Shown piece by piece: positions 26,734 through 36,357 of a stretch of 64,000 bases of DNA; position 1 is the stretch's first letter, and each line of letters begins with the position of its first letter. Both the position numbers and the translations under genes were made by a program. Origin of the DNA: RBG-16-34-14 sp963727535 (GTDB lineage: Bacteria; Bacteroidota; Ignavibacteria; Ignavibacteriales; Ignavibacteriaceae); the NCBI GenBank assembly GCA_963727535.1, contig CAVSGR010000006.1, forward strand, positions 1,240,001 through 1,304,000. Direction: 5' to 3'. The notes under the pieces were generated by a model. It had not been told where the DNA came from. It did not search any database and saw nothing but the letters and a program-made list of their open reading frames with translations.

Positions 26734-28608
26734 ATGAAAGAAAAAGCAGAAGTAAGAAATGAATTAATTGTCATTTCAATTGTTGCTGCATTATTCCTGA
26801 TCGGTTTGTTTTTCCGGGATTATCTCGTCAAGACTCCTTATTCGATCGGCGAATATATTGTCTTTATAACTGCTTATTTAATAAGCGGTTGGGGAGTTTT
26901 AGCCAAAGCCTTCAGAAACTTACTCAGGGGAAAATTTTTTGATGAGAATTTTCTTATGTCTGTTGCTACTCTTGGTGCAATAGCAATCAGGGCTTTGCCT
27001 GAAGCTGTAGCTGTAATGTTGTTTTATAACGTCGGTGAATTTATGCAGGGGATTTCTGTAAGACGTTCGAGAAAATCAATAAAAAAATTATTAGAAATAC
27101 GTCCGGACTATGCGAACCTGAAAAATAATGGTGAGGTTACTACAGTTTCACCTGAAGAAGTTAAAGTCGGAGATGAGATTGTAATAAAACCGGGAGAGAA
27201 AATTCCTTTGGATGGAGAAGTTATAGAAGGTTCCTCATTTGTCGATACTTTTCCCTTAACAGGTGAGCCGGTTCCTAAATCTGCAAATGTAAAAGATAAT
27301 GTTCTCGCCGGTATGATTAATAAAACAGGATTGATAACGGTTAAAGTAACAAAACTTTTTGGCGAATCATCGATCTCAAAGATTCTTGAATTAGTTGAGA
27401 ACGCTTCAAAGAAGAAAGCTAAGACTGAAAAGTTCATTTCTAAGTTTGCTTCTTATTACACTCCAGTTGCTGTTGGCATTGCATTGCTGGTAGCTTTTTT
27501 ACCGCCGACATTCTTGACTTCGCAAAATTATTCTGAATGGATTTACCGGGCCCTGGTTATTCTTGTTATTTCCTGTCCATGCGCACTTGTAATAAGTATT
27601 CCATTGGGATACTTTGGTGGAATCGGTGGCGCTTCAAAACGCGGTATACTTGTAAAAGGGTCCAATTATCTCGATGCCCTTACTCAAGTAAATACAGTGG
27701 TTTTTGACAAGACGGGAACTCTAACAAAAGGTGTTTTTAAAGTTACCGAAATTGTCCAGGCTAATGGATTGAGCAAAGATAAAATTCTTTACTATGCTGC
27801 TGTAGCCGAATCACATTCAACTCATCCGATAGCTGTTGCGATAAGGGAAGCTTATAATAATGAAATAAATACTTCTGAACTGGTGAATCTTGAAGAGATA
27901 GCAGGGCAGGGAATTAAAGCAAATATTGATAACAAGCTGATTACAATCGGCAACGACAGGATGCTTCATTCGGAAAATATTCAACATGGAGATAATCATT
28001 GTGAAGTAGCAGGAACTGTTGTTCACGTGGCTGTGGATAGAAATTATGCGGGCTACATTAAGATTTCTGATGAGATTAAGGAAGATTCAATTGAAGCTGT
28101 CAAAGAATTGAAGGAGCTTGGGATAGATAACATTATAATGCTTACAGGCGATAATAAATTCTCAGCAGAATATATTGCCGGGAAAATAGGAATAACCTCA
28201 TCTCATTCAGAACTGCTTCCTGAGGACAAAGTTAGAATTTTAGAAGAAATTATGTGGAGATCCGAAGGGAAAAAAGTTGCTTTTGTTGGTGATGGAATAA
28301 ATGATGCACCTGTTATTATGCGTGCAGATGTCGGTATTGCAATGGGAGGTTTGGGTTCTGATGCTGCAGTAGAAGCGGCAGATATCGTTTTCATGGAAGA
28401 TCATCCTTCCAAAGTTGCTGAAGCAATTAAAATTGCCAGAAAAACAAGAACGATTATCTGGCAGAATATTTTATTTGCACTTGCTGTTAAAGGTTTTTTT
28501 ATCATTCTCGGTAGTGTAGGGATTGCATCAATGTGGGAAGCTGTTTTTGGGGATATGGGTGTTGCTCTAATTGCTATTGCTAATGCTACGAGAGTTTTGA
28601 GGAGTTAA
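26734..28608 (+). CDS. P1B-type heavy-metal-transporting ATPase (ZntA/CadA-like)
   Basis: This pump (624 aa) exports soft metal cations across the inner membrane at the cost of ATP. The membrane metal-site motif CPC is at residues 281-283, the phosphorylated Asp at 325 (DKTGTLTKG), the actuator motif is TGEP, the nucleotide-binding HP pair lies in SHSTHPIAVAI, and the hinge is VGDGINDAPVIMRADVG. Six to eight membrane helices are visible. The Asp in the last helix (GDMGVALIAIANATRVLR) favours Zn/Cd/Pb over Cu. An N-terminal HMA metal-binding domain is missing. A two-component system follows 203 bases downstream. Degraded copies of its 3' end occur at 40.4, 40.96 and 46.1 kb. Confidence 0.95.
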   Translation: MKEKAEVRNELIVISIVAALFLIGLFFRDYLVKTPYSIGEYIVFITAYLISGWGVLAKAFRNLLRGKFFDENFLMSVATLGAIAIRALPEAVAVMLFYNVGEFMQGISVRRSRKSIKKLLEIRPDYANLKNNGEVTTVSPEEVKVGDEIVIKPGEKIPLDGEVIEGSSFVDTFPLTGEPVPKSANVKDNVLAGMINKTGLITVKVTKLFGESSISKILELVENASKKKAKTEKFISKFASYYTPVAVGIALLVAFLPPTFLTSQNYSEWIYRALVILVISCPCALVISIPLGYFGGIGGASKRGILVKGSNYLDALTQVNTVVFDKTGTLTKGVFKVTEIVQANGLSKDKILYYAAVAESHSTHPIAVAIREAYNNEINTSELVNLEEIAGQGIKANIDNKLITIGNDRMLHSENIQHGDNHCEVAGTVVHVAVDRNYAGYIKISDEIKEDSIEAVKELKELGIDNIIMLTGDNKFSAEYIAGKIGITSSHSELLPEDKVRILEEIMWRSEGKKVAFVGDGINDAPVIMRADVGIAMGGLGSDAAVEAADIVFMEDHPSKVAEAIKIARKTRTIIWQNILFALAVKGFFIILGSVGIASMWEAVFGDMGVALIAIANATRVLRS

Positions 28609-28747
28609 AAACACCTTTCAAAGTAAATTTATTATGATATATTTTAATTTCACATCGAAGTGGTCTGACTTACAGTGCATTTCAGGTATATGCAATTACG
28701 AATTATACTCATTTAATTTTTATTTCTTTTCCGGCACTAATTTTCAA

Positions 28748-28769
28748 TTTTCATTTTATTTTCATTCTT
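28748..28769 (+). promoter_or_regulatory. 11-bp tandem direct repeat upstream of the response-regulator gene
   Basis: TTTTCATTTTA (28748-28758) is followed directly by TTTTCATTCTT (28759-28769). Each half differs by one or two bases from the perfect repeat TTTTCATCTTA at 30907-30928. Head-to-tail half-sites with an 11-bp period are the usual target form of OmpR/PhoB-family dimers, and the regulator encoded 43 bases downstream is of that family, so autoregulation is likely. An extra TTTTCA lies at 28741. Confidence 0.6.
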
Positions 28770-28811
28770 TAATTATAAATTTGATTGAACAAAATATATT
28801 TGTTGTGTTAA

Positions 28812-29489
28812 ATGAGAGTACTATTAATAGAAGATGATAAAAAAATAGCAGCGGGAATACAAAAAGGATTAGTATCCGAAGGTTACGCTGTGGATTTAGC
28901 AAAAGATGGAGTACGCGGGGAAGTGCTTGCAAAAATTAATGATTACGATATAATAATTCTTGATATAATGCTTCCCAAACAGGATGGCTTTGAAACTTGC
29001 AGTAAACTCAGAGGCGAGGGAATTATAACACCAATTTTAATGCTTACCGCTCTTGACGATGTTGATGACAAAATAAAAGGACTGGATACTGGGGCTGACG
29101 ATTACCTTGCAAAGCCTTTTCATTTTGGTGAATTGCTAGCTCGCTTGCGGGCACTTAAAAGAAGAAATTCCGAAGTAAAAAGTTCTAAAATTTCTATTTA
29201 TGGAATTGAACTGGATTTAAATACTCACCTGGTTTACCGGGAAGGAAAAGAGATAAAGCTTTCTACAAAAGAATTCGGATTACTGGAAATATTTATGATG
29301 AATCCGAATAAAATTTTATCGAGGGAAACTATCTCCGAGCACTTGTGGGATATGAACTTCGATCCGCGAAGCAATGTTATAGAATCTTTTGTAAAATTTC
29401 TCCGTCAGAAAATTGATAAGGACTTTAATAAACCCCTGATACAAACCGTAAGAGGTTCGGGCTATATTTTTACAGACAGAGAAGAATAA
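28812..29489 (+). CDS. OmpR-family response regulator (heavy-metal/envelope type)
   Basis: The receiver domain (residues 1-115) has acidic pocket ED at 7-8, phosphoacceptor Asp 51 (ILDIMLP), Thr 79 and Lys 101 (YLAKPF). The C-terminal winged-helix DNA-binding domain is marked by LSTKEFGLLEIFM and IQTVRGSGYIF. Overall it resembles CusR/CopR-type regulators. The histidine kinase starts right at the next base, so the pair is an operon. Tandem repeats before this gene and before the beta-barrel gene are the best candidate targets. Confidence 0.94.
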   Translation: MRVLLIEDDKKIAAGIQKGLVSEGYAVDLAKDGVRGEVLAKINDYDIIILDIMLPKQDGFETCSKLRGEGIITPILMLTALDDVDDKIKGLDTGADDYLAKPFHFGELLARLRALKRRNSEVKSSKISIYGIELDLNTHLVYREGKEIKLSTKEFGLLEIFMMNPNKILSRETISEHLWDMNFDPRSNVIESFVKFLRQKIDKDFNKPLIQTVRGSGYIFTDREE

Positions 29490-30872
29490 ATGTTTACGAT
29501 CAAGTTTAAAATTATTTTAGCCTACACAATTGTTTTCGGGTTAATGCTTACAGTTTTTGCCGAAATAATTTATCACAGCACCAAAGAAGCAGCCTTTCTT
29601 AAACTGGATGCTAATCTGAAAAACTATTCAATATCTTTGCGAACTGAAATTGAAGATGAGTTCGATGATAATTCATCTTTAAATATGGAAAAGATTACTT
29701 CGATAAGCGTTAAAGGCTTACTCGATGAAAGGTTTCAGCTATTTAATAAAAAGGGAGAAGCTATTATTAAAGATTCCATCCTCTCGAAAGCACCTGCAAT
29801 AAATTTGAGCAAAGTTTTAACTGAACCTTTTGAATACGAAAGACAAAAAATTGATCATCATAAATATCATATTATATGGAGTAAGTTCGAGACGGCTAAT
29901 GATTCTGTTTATATACTTGAAACTGCATCGTCAGTCAGGGATGTTTATGAGGTGCTTGATAGATTATTTTACCTGTTTTTAATAATTATTCCTGCAGGGT
30001 TAATTCTAACGGGGTTTGCAGCTTATTTTATTTCGAGGGCGGCATTCAAGCCAATTGCTCGAATGTCGGATACTGCGAAAAATATTTCCGGTGAAAATCT
30101 TGATAAACGTCTTGAGCTTCCTAAAGCAAAAGACGAAGTGAGGGCATTAGGAGTGACATTAAACGAAATGATAGAAAGGATTGACAATGCATTTAAAAGT
30201 CAGAAAAGATTTGTTGCAAACGCTTCTCATGAAATAAGGACCCCTCTGACAGTTATTCAAACTGAGCTCGAAATTTTAGAAAAGAAGTTAAAGGATAAAG
30301 AAACAAAAGAGAGTATCAAAATTGCTCTTTCTGAAATCGAAGATTTAACAAAACTTACCAGCTCGCTTTTAACAATTGCAAAACTTGATTCTTCTCAGAC
30401 CAAATTGAATCTTAGCCAGGTACGGATTGATGAACTACTTGCCGAGTGTGCACAATCAATGAACCAGGCATCAGTTAAAAAAAACATCCAATTAATTTTA
30501 CATATTGATGATGCGATAGAGTTGAAAGCCGATAAGGAAAAACTTAAAAGAGTTTTTTTAAATCTTATAGATAATGCAATTAAATATTCCACAAACGATT
30601 CACGCGTTACAATTATATTGGAAAAGGTGACCGAAGATAAAATTAAAATCAGTGTGGAAGACGCCGGTTCCGGAATTCTTTCATCAGAAATTCCCTATAT
30701 TTTCAACAGGTTTTACAGGTCAGACGAGATCCGTGCCGAGGTCAGTGGTAACGGCTTGGGATTAGCAATTGCAAAAGAAATTGTCGAACTTCATAGGGGG
30801 GAAATCAGTGTAGAAAGTAAACCCGGAGAAAAAACAATCTTTAATGTTATGCTTCCGTTAGATATTATATAA
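29490..30872 (+). CDS. Sensor histidine kinase with HAMP domain
   Basis: The kinase (460 aa) has a membrane helix at about 8-27, a periplasmic sensor of about 130 residues, a second helix at about 161-182, a HAMP linker, the phosphorylated His 247 (ASHEIRTPLTVIQ) and an ATPase domain with NLIDNAIKYS, EDAGSGI and GNGLGLAIAKEIVELH. Architecture matches CusS-like sensors. No metal-ligand cluster is obvious in the periplasmic part, so the signal is unknown. It directly follows its regulator and, after 123 bases, faces the beta-barrel gene. Confidence 0.94.
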   Translation: MFTIKFKIILAYTIVFGLMLTVFAEIIYHSTKEAAFLKLDANLKNYSISLRTEIEDEFDDNSSLNMEKITSISVKGLLDERFQLFNKKGEAIIKDSILSKAPAINLSKVLTEPFEYERQKIDHHKYHIIWSKFETANDSVYILETASSVRDVYEVLDRLFYLFLIIIPAGLILTGFAAYFISRAAFKPIARMSDTAKNISGENLDKRLELPKAKDEVRALGVTLNEMIERIDNAFKSQKRFVANASHEIRTPLTVIQTELEILEKKLKDKETKESIKIALSEIEDLTKLTSSLLTIAKLDSSQTKLNLSQVRIDELLAECAQSMNQASVKKNIQLILHIDDAIELKADKEKLKRVFLNLIDNAIKYSTNDSRVTIILEKVTEDKIKISVEDAGSGILSSEIPYIFNRFYRSDEIRAEVSGNGLGLAIAKEIVELHRGEISVESKPGEKTIFNVMLPLDII

Positions 30873-30906
30873 TCCTTAGTTATTTCCCGACTCATACGTT
30901 TTTGGG

Positions 30907-30945
30907 TTTTCATCTTATTTTCATCTTAAAAGTCTAAATTATACT
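30907..30945 (+). promoter_or_regulatory. Perfect tandem repeat and promoter upstream of the beta-barrel gene
   Basis: TTTTCATCTTA occurs twice without a gap (30907-30917 and 30918-30928). The TTTTCA of the second copy lies 16 bases upstream of TATACT at 30940-30945, so the site overlaps the -35 position as in class II activation by OmpR-family regulators. A near copy stands before the response-regulator gene. This is inference from spacing and similarity. Confidence 0.65.
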
Positions 30946-30995
30946 TCTATAAAATCGAGATAAATATTTTATAATACTTCCGCAGAGATACAACT

Positions 30996-33425
30996 ATGTC
31001 TAAGAAAATTTTACCTGTTATTTTATTTGCAATCTTTTTATCAAATTTAATTTTTAGCCAGCAAAGTCAAACGGCAAAAAGTTCCGGCTTAATAGTCGGA
31101 AAAGTATTTGACGAGGACACAAAAAAACCTATTGAGTATGCGAATGTAGTTCTCCTCAATCAAAATGATAGCACACAGGTTAACGGCACTGTAACTAATA
31201 AAGAAGGAAGTTTTGTTTTAAACGGAATCAAGGCTGGTAACTATTATCTATCTGTCCAATTTATCGGATATACAAAAAATATTATTAATAATATTTCAGT
31301 TTCAAATTCTAAGCTTAACCAGGATTTTGGAAATATTTATTTGCAGCCGGCAGCTATAAATTTACAAAATGTTGTGGTGGAAGGAGAACGGTCCCCTATT
31401 TCTTATCAGCTTGATAAAAAAGTGATCGACGTAACACAGATGCATACTGCAATGTCCGGTTCCGCTGCAGATGTTCTTGAGAATGTTCCTTCGGTTAGTG
31501 TGGATATTGACGGAAATGTTAGCTTAAGAGGAAGTTCAAATTTTACAGTGCTGATTGATGGGCGCACTTCTGTAATGGATGCACAGGATGCATTGCAGCA
31601 GATCCCGGCAAGTTCAATTCAAAATATTGAATTATTAACAAATCCATCAGCAAAATATGATGCCAGCGGTACAGCGGGAATCATCAATATTATTCTTAAA
31701 AAAAATTCAAACAACGGCTTAAGTGGAATTGTCAATTTAAGCGGGGGCTTGGATGATAAGTATGGTGGGAATTTTCTTTTTCAATATAAAACGCCATCAA
31801 TAAATTATAACTTTGGAGTGGATTTTAACCGCCGTACTTTTCCTGGTTCAAACAGACAGGAAAAGCAATTTATTATCGACAATAATACTTCATATCTAAA
31901 TTCAAATGGGAATATGTCGTGGCAGCGAATACTATCAGGAATAAGAGGAGGATTAGAGTTCGACCTAAGTGAAAATGATAATCTGTCCTTTGGTGGCAGG
32001 TATGGGTCAAGATCATTCCACAGAAATTCTAATTTAAGTTACGATCAATGGTCAACTTTAGACCCGCAGATACTTTATTATTTAAACAACACTAATCATA
32101 ATCATTCAGGCAATTACTATGATTTAAATGCAAATTATCGCCATGAATTTGGAACGGATGGTCATGAACTAAAAGGTGAATTGTCCTTTAGACATAATAA
32201 TAATGATGAAGCTTCTCAAAGTACAGCCACACAATATGACATGCAGGTAAACGGCACACAAACAACCGAGTTAGGTCCACGAAGCGAATTAAGGGGAAAG
32301 ATAGATTATACTTTGCCTATAAATAAGTCTGAAAAGTTTTCTGCCGGAACAGAATTCTTCAGCAGGATTTCACAGGATGTTAACAAGTTATATATTTTTG
32401 ATACAACCAGCAGTATTTACGATTTTCAGCCGCAATTCAGTAATACAAATGATTTTAACCGCAGCAGGTTTGCAGCTTATTCAATATTCTCGAACCAATG
32501 GGATAGTCTTGGTGTTCAGGTTGGTTTTCGAACTGAATACACTTACCAGCTTGTTAAATTAGCTGAGACTAATCAACAGTTTTCTCTAAACAGGTGGGAC
32601 TTTTTTCCTTCTATACACTCTTCTTATAATTTTGCCGGAGGAACGCAAATTATGGCGAGCTATACCCGCAGGATTGAAAGACCGGATGGTGGCGATCTTG
32701 AACCGTTTTATACATGGTTTGATGCGAATAATGTCCGCATAGGAAATCCTTCGCTAAAGCCCGAGCTTATTGATTCTTATGAACTCGGCTTTCAAACCTT
32801 TCTTGGTAAAGTTTCTCTCTCCAACGATTTTTACTACAGGTTCACTCATGACAAAATGGAAGATTATAATTCAGTCTATGCTGAAAACGTAACACTAAGG
32901 TCGATTGCAAATGTCGGAACCGATTACTCACTTGGTGCGGAATTTATGATAATGTTTAATCCTGTTAAATTCTGGGAATTTAATTTAATGGGAGATGTTT
33001 ATAATTATAAAATTAAAGGTGCATTAAACAGTGAATCTTTTTCAAGAGAAAGTTTTAACTGGAGTATAAAAAATAATAGTGTATTCAAAATAACTGCTTC
33101 CACCGAACTTCAACTAAACACAAGATATTATAGTCCATCCGTTACTGTGCAAGGAAAGTGGAACGGGTTTTTTACAACCGATCTTGGTTTAAAGCAAGAC
33201 TTAATGAAAAAGGATTTGTCCCTTACATTACAAGTCAGAGATATTTTTAAAACAGGAAAGCGTGAATTCACTTCACAAGGTATAGATTTTTATAACTATA
33301 ATTATTTTACAAGGCAATCGCCGATGGTTATGCTTAACCTTAAATATAATTTTAATAATTTCAAAGAAGAGAAACAGCCAGATCAAAATCAGCCTGACAA
33401 TATGAATACTCCGGTTAACGAATAA
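30996..33425 (+). CDS. TonB-receptor-like outer-membrane beta-barrel protein
   Basis: The protein (809 aa) has a signal peptide (cleaved near NLIFSQQ), a carboxypeptidase-regulatory-like domain at about 33-110 (GKVFDEDTKKPIEYANVVLL), a plug domain at about 125-235 (ADVLENVPSVSVDIDGNVSLRG is reduced but recognisable) and a barrel of alternating strands to the C-terminus. It fits the outer-membrane beta-barrel family common in Bacteroidota next to two-component systems. The substrate is unknown; the neighbouring metal genes make a metal complex possible. The shared direct repeat suggests control by the upstream regulator. Confidence 0.85.
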   Translation: MSKKILPVILFAIFLSNLIFSQQSQTAKSSGLIVGKVFDEDTKKPIEYANVVLLNQNDSTQVNGTVTNKEGSFVLNGIKAGNYYLSVQFIGYTKNIINNISVSNSKLNQDFGNIYLQPAAINLQNVVVEGERSPISYQLDKKVIDVTQMHTAMSGSAADVLENVPSVSVDIDGNVSLRGSSNFTVLIDGRTSVMDAQDALQQIPASSIQNIELLTNPSAKYDASGTAGIINIILKKNSNNGLSGIVNLSGGLDDKYGGNFLFQYKTPSINYNFGVDFNRRTFPGSNRQEKQFIIDNNTSYLNSNGNMSWQRILSGIRGGLEFDLSENDNLSFGGRYGSRSFHRNSNLSYDQWSTLDPQILYYLNNTNHNHSGNYYDLNANYRHEFGTDGHELKGELSFRHNNNDEASQSTATQYDMQVNGTQTTELGPRSELRGKIDYTLPINKSEKFSAGTEFFSRISQDVNKLYIFDTTSSIYDFQPQFSNTNDFNRSRFAAYSIFSNQWDSLGVQVGFRTEYTYQLVKLAETNQQFSLNRWDFFPSIHSSYNFAGGTQIMASYTRRIERPDGGDLEPFYTWFDANNVRIGNPSLKPELIDSYELGFQTFLGKVSLSNDFYYRFTHDKMEDYNSVYAENVTLRSIANVGTDYSLGAEFMIMFNPVKFWEFNLMGDVYNYKIKGALNSESFSRESFNWSIKNNSVFKITASTELQLNTRYYSPSVTVQGKWNGFFTTDLGLKQDLMKKDLSLTLQVRDIFKTGKREFTSQGIDFYNYNYFTRQSPMVMLNLKYNFNNFKEEKQPDQNQPDNMNTPVNE

Positions 33426-33502
33426 TTATTTGCTGAACAAGTTTTTTTTGAAAAGGTTCCTGTATAACGACAAAGTTTTTCTAATTAGAATGAAGGGAAA
33501 AA

Positions 33503-33962
33503 ATGAAATCAAACATTTTGCGATATACTGTTATCGCTTTCGTTAGTATTTCAATTACAAGTATTTCTATTGCTCAAGAGAAAAAAATAGATAAGAAAGA
33601 TCTTCCTAAAGCAGTAGTTGAATCATTCCAGAAAAGTTATCCTAATGCTGTAATTAAAGGAACCTCAACAGAAAAAGAGCATGGAAAAACTTATTATGAA
33701 ATTGAAAGCATGGACGGAACACAAGGAAGAGACCTGCTGTACACAGAAGATGGTAAAATTGCTGAGATAGAAGAAGCATTAGCTGCTGAAAATATTCCAG
33801 ATTTTATAAAGAATTCTGTGATGAAAAAGTATCCCGAAAAGCAAAATCCATAAAGTTGAAAAATTAACTAAAGGAAATAAGATATCTTTTGAGGCAGTCG
33901 TAGAACATGATGGAAAAAAATCCGAAGTAGTATTAGATTTAAAAGGTAATATCATAAAGTAG
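33503..33962 (+). CDS. Secreted PepSY-like protein, frame interrupted by one extra base
   Basis: A signal peptide (TSISIAQ) precedes a PepSY-like repeat (LPKAVVESFQKSYPNAVIKG, KTYYEIESMDGTQGRDLLY). The first frame stops at 33853 just after YPEK. Removing one A from the run at 33837-33840 continues SKIHKVEKLTKGNKISFEAV to a TAG at 33960, completing a second PepSY-like unit, about 152 aa in all. Such small periplasmic proteins often accompany two-component systems in this phylum. The function is unknown. It lies between the beta-barrel and the TolC gene. Confidence 0.75.
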
Positions 33963-34149
33963 AAAGAAGAGTAAAGAAAATGAAGAAAAAAAAGGGGTAA
34001 AAATAATGAAGGTAAATGGTATTGATTGATTTTAAGAAACAATAGTGATTAAAGGACAGGAATAAGTTTCTTAGTTAAAAGATTTATACTATCCTTTTTT
34101 TTATTTTGTAATGTCGAACAAAAATTTGGTTAAGAATATCCGAATAATA

Positions 34150-35415
34150 ATGTTAAAAATTTTATTGATAATACTTTGCTTTTCCAGGCTGGTTTTTAGT
34201 CAATACAATTTAGATTATTTTATAAATAAAGCATTAGACAATTCACCCGCAATCAAGAACTATAACAACCTGTTTCTAATCAATGATTTGCAAAGAAAAC
34301 TAGATGAGGCACAAAATTCTTCTTTCCAGGTTTCACTGACCGGCAACTATTTATTTGCACCATATTTCAATAATAATGGAAAACTCATTTCAACTAACCC
34401 GGACCCGGAAGCAATAGGTTATGATATTGGAATTACAAACGGCGGACTTTATTCTGCCCAAATAAATGTTGAAAAAAATATTTTCAACGGTAGTTTGCTG
34501 GATGCATTAAAACAGCAAAGACTGACAATCAATAAAAGTTACGAAAACAAGTCCGACGAAGAAAAGCACACTTTAAAAAAAGAAGTTGCAGATCAATATC
34601 TTAATACGCTTCAGGAACTTTTGCTATATAATCTTTCCCAAAAAATCGTAAGTAATCTTACCAATCAGCTTTCAATTGCAGGTAACCAGGTTCAAAATGG
34701 TTACGTTAAAGCACAGGATTATCTGCTTCTAAAAGTCGAATTAACAACTGAACAAATTGATCTTAACGAAACCCGGCAAAACTATAACAGCGGGCTTTTG
34801 CAGCTTTATTCATTATGCGGAATTAAGGACACACAAATCGTTAAAATCGATTCAGTTGAATTTGAACAAAATATAACGAAACCCGGCAATTCTAATTTTC
34901 TTACTAAATTTTATCTTGATAGCTTAAATGCTGCCAACCAGCAGCAAATATTCGAAACAAAATATCAACCACAAATAGGTTTGTTTTTTAATACAGGATT
35001 GAATGCAGTAGAACTGGAAAACATTCAAAGAAAATTTGGTTTAAGTGCGGGGATTAATTTTGCTTTGCCAATATTGGATGGCGGGCAGAAAGACATAACA
35101 AGACAGCAAACAACAATCGTTGAAAAATCTTTAACGGATTATAAAAATTACCTGGCTCAGAACATATCATTGCAACAGAAAAATTCACAGGACAGGATAA
35201 ATTTCTTAAAAAAGAATCTCGATGATATTAAAGAACAAATAAAAGATTACGATGTTCTGTTAAATATATCAAAGAAGCAGCTTAACGAAGGTAATCTCTC
35301 CATGGTAGAATACCTGACACTTTTAAAAAATTATTTTGATCTTCAAAAAAAACAAATCAATACTCTGATCAATTATCAAATTGAAATAAATAATTATAAT
35401 TATTGGAATTATTAG
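34150..35415 (+). CDS. TolC-family outer-membrane efflux protein
   Basis: TolC-type proteins form the outer-membrane exit duct of tripartite pumps. The sequence has a signal peptide (LLIILCFSRLVFSQ), two long helical halves with ALDNSPAIKNYNNL and QNGYVKAQDYLLLKVEL, and strands such as FGLSAGINFALPILDGG. ATG 34150 gives the cleaner signal peptide; ATG 34111 in the same frame is an alternative with 13 more residues. The adaptor gene starts one base after its stop and the pump follows, so the three form an operon. Confidence 0.9.
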   Translation: MLKILLIILCFSRLVFSQYNLDYFINKALDNSPAIKNYNNLFLINDLQRKLDEAQNSSFQVSLTGNYLFAPYFNNNGKLISTNPDPEAIGYDIGITNGGLYSAQINVEKNIFNGSLLDALKQQRLTINKSYENKSDEEKHTLKKEVADQYLNTLQELLLYNLSQKIVSNLTNQLSIAGNQVQNGYVKAQDYLLLKVELTTEQIDLNETRQNYNSGLLQLYSLCGIKDTQIVKIDSVEFEQNITKPGNSNFLTKFYLDSLNAANQQQIFETKYQPQIGLFFNTGLNAVELENIQRKFGLSAGINFALPILDGGQKDITRQQTTIVEKSLTDYKNYLAQNISLQQKNSQDRINFLKKNLDDIKEQIKDYDVLLNISKKQLNEGNLSMVEYLTLLKNYFDLQKKQINTLINYQIEINNYNYWNY

Positions 35416-35416
35416 A

Positions 35417-36353
35417 ATGAGAAAAAATGTATTGCGAGAAAAAAGAAAAGCGATATTTTTTATTTCACTTGGCTTGTCCTTTTTCTTAGCTTCTTGTTCG
35501 GGTGAAAATAAAAACGATCCTAACATAATAAGCGGTACACCTGTCAAAATCATTCAACCGGAAAAAATGAATCTGACTGAATACATTACCCTAAATGCCA
35601 ACACAATATTTCTAAAAAAAGAAATTGTCAGGGCAACATTCCAGGGATTTATTGAAAGTGCTTATAAAAATATCGGGGACAAGATTTCCAATGGTGATCT
35701 TTTATTCCGGATCAATACAAAAGAATCTGCTGCTGATACTAATTTGCAAATCATACTCGGTGATAAAACATTTAAAGGTTTAATTAATATAAAAGCAAAG
35801 TCAAACGGCGTTTTAACCGAACTTAATTATAATGCAGGCGACTTTGTTTCAGACGGAGAACAAATTGCGGTTATTTCTAATCCATCTTCTTTGCGGATAG
35901 AACTCAATGTCCCTTATCAATACTCGGGCAAAATTAATATTGATACACCTTGCGAAGTATATTTACCGAACGGTAAAGTTGTAAATGCTTTTATTCAAAA
36001 GATCATTCCGCAGGTTGATCTGACAGCGCAAACACAAACCTATATACTTGAAATGAAGCAATCAGAGAATTTACCTGAGAACTTAAATGTAAATGCACGA
36101 ATTCCGATTCGAACGGTAAAAAATGCAATTGTGCTTCCACAAGAGTGCCGTAATGTCGAACGAAACTTTGGATAAATTCTGGATTATGAAATTAATAGAT
36201 GATACAACTGCGGTAAGAAATGATATTACTAAAGGAATTGAGAATGATAATTTCGTCCAGGTATTAAAACCGGAATTGAATATGACTGATCGCATAATTT
36301 CTGATGGCGCCTACGGTTTGCCTGACACGGCAAAAGTAGTATTAGGGAAATGA
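35417..36353 (+). CDS. RND periplasmic adaptor (membrane fusion protein), one extra base in frame
   Basis: The adaptor links the inner-membrane pump to TolC. It begins with a lipoprotein signal (LASC at about residue 27) and shows the lipoyl/barrel-sandwich halves (SAYKNIGDKISNGDLLFRI, KSNGVLTELNYNAGDFVSDG) and a beta-barrel. The first frame stops at 36175. Deleting one base near 36142-36146 joins NAIVLPQE to AVMSNETLDKFWIMK, a typical adaptor C-terminal sequence, and gives 311 aa. The sequence is otherwise conserved, so a sequence error is likely. The pump ATG follows 4 bases after the stop. Confidence 0.82.
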
Positions 36354-36357
36354 CATT

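Noticed and set aside
28634..28837. Small protein gene of 67 codons upstream of the response regulator
   Set aside because: It overlaps the regulator start, is extremely A/T-rich with low-complexity Phe/Tyr/Asn content, has no Shine-Dalgarno sequence and covers the regulatory repeats.
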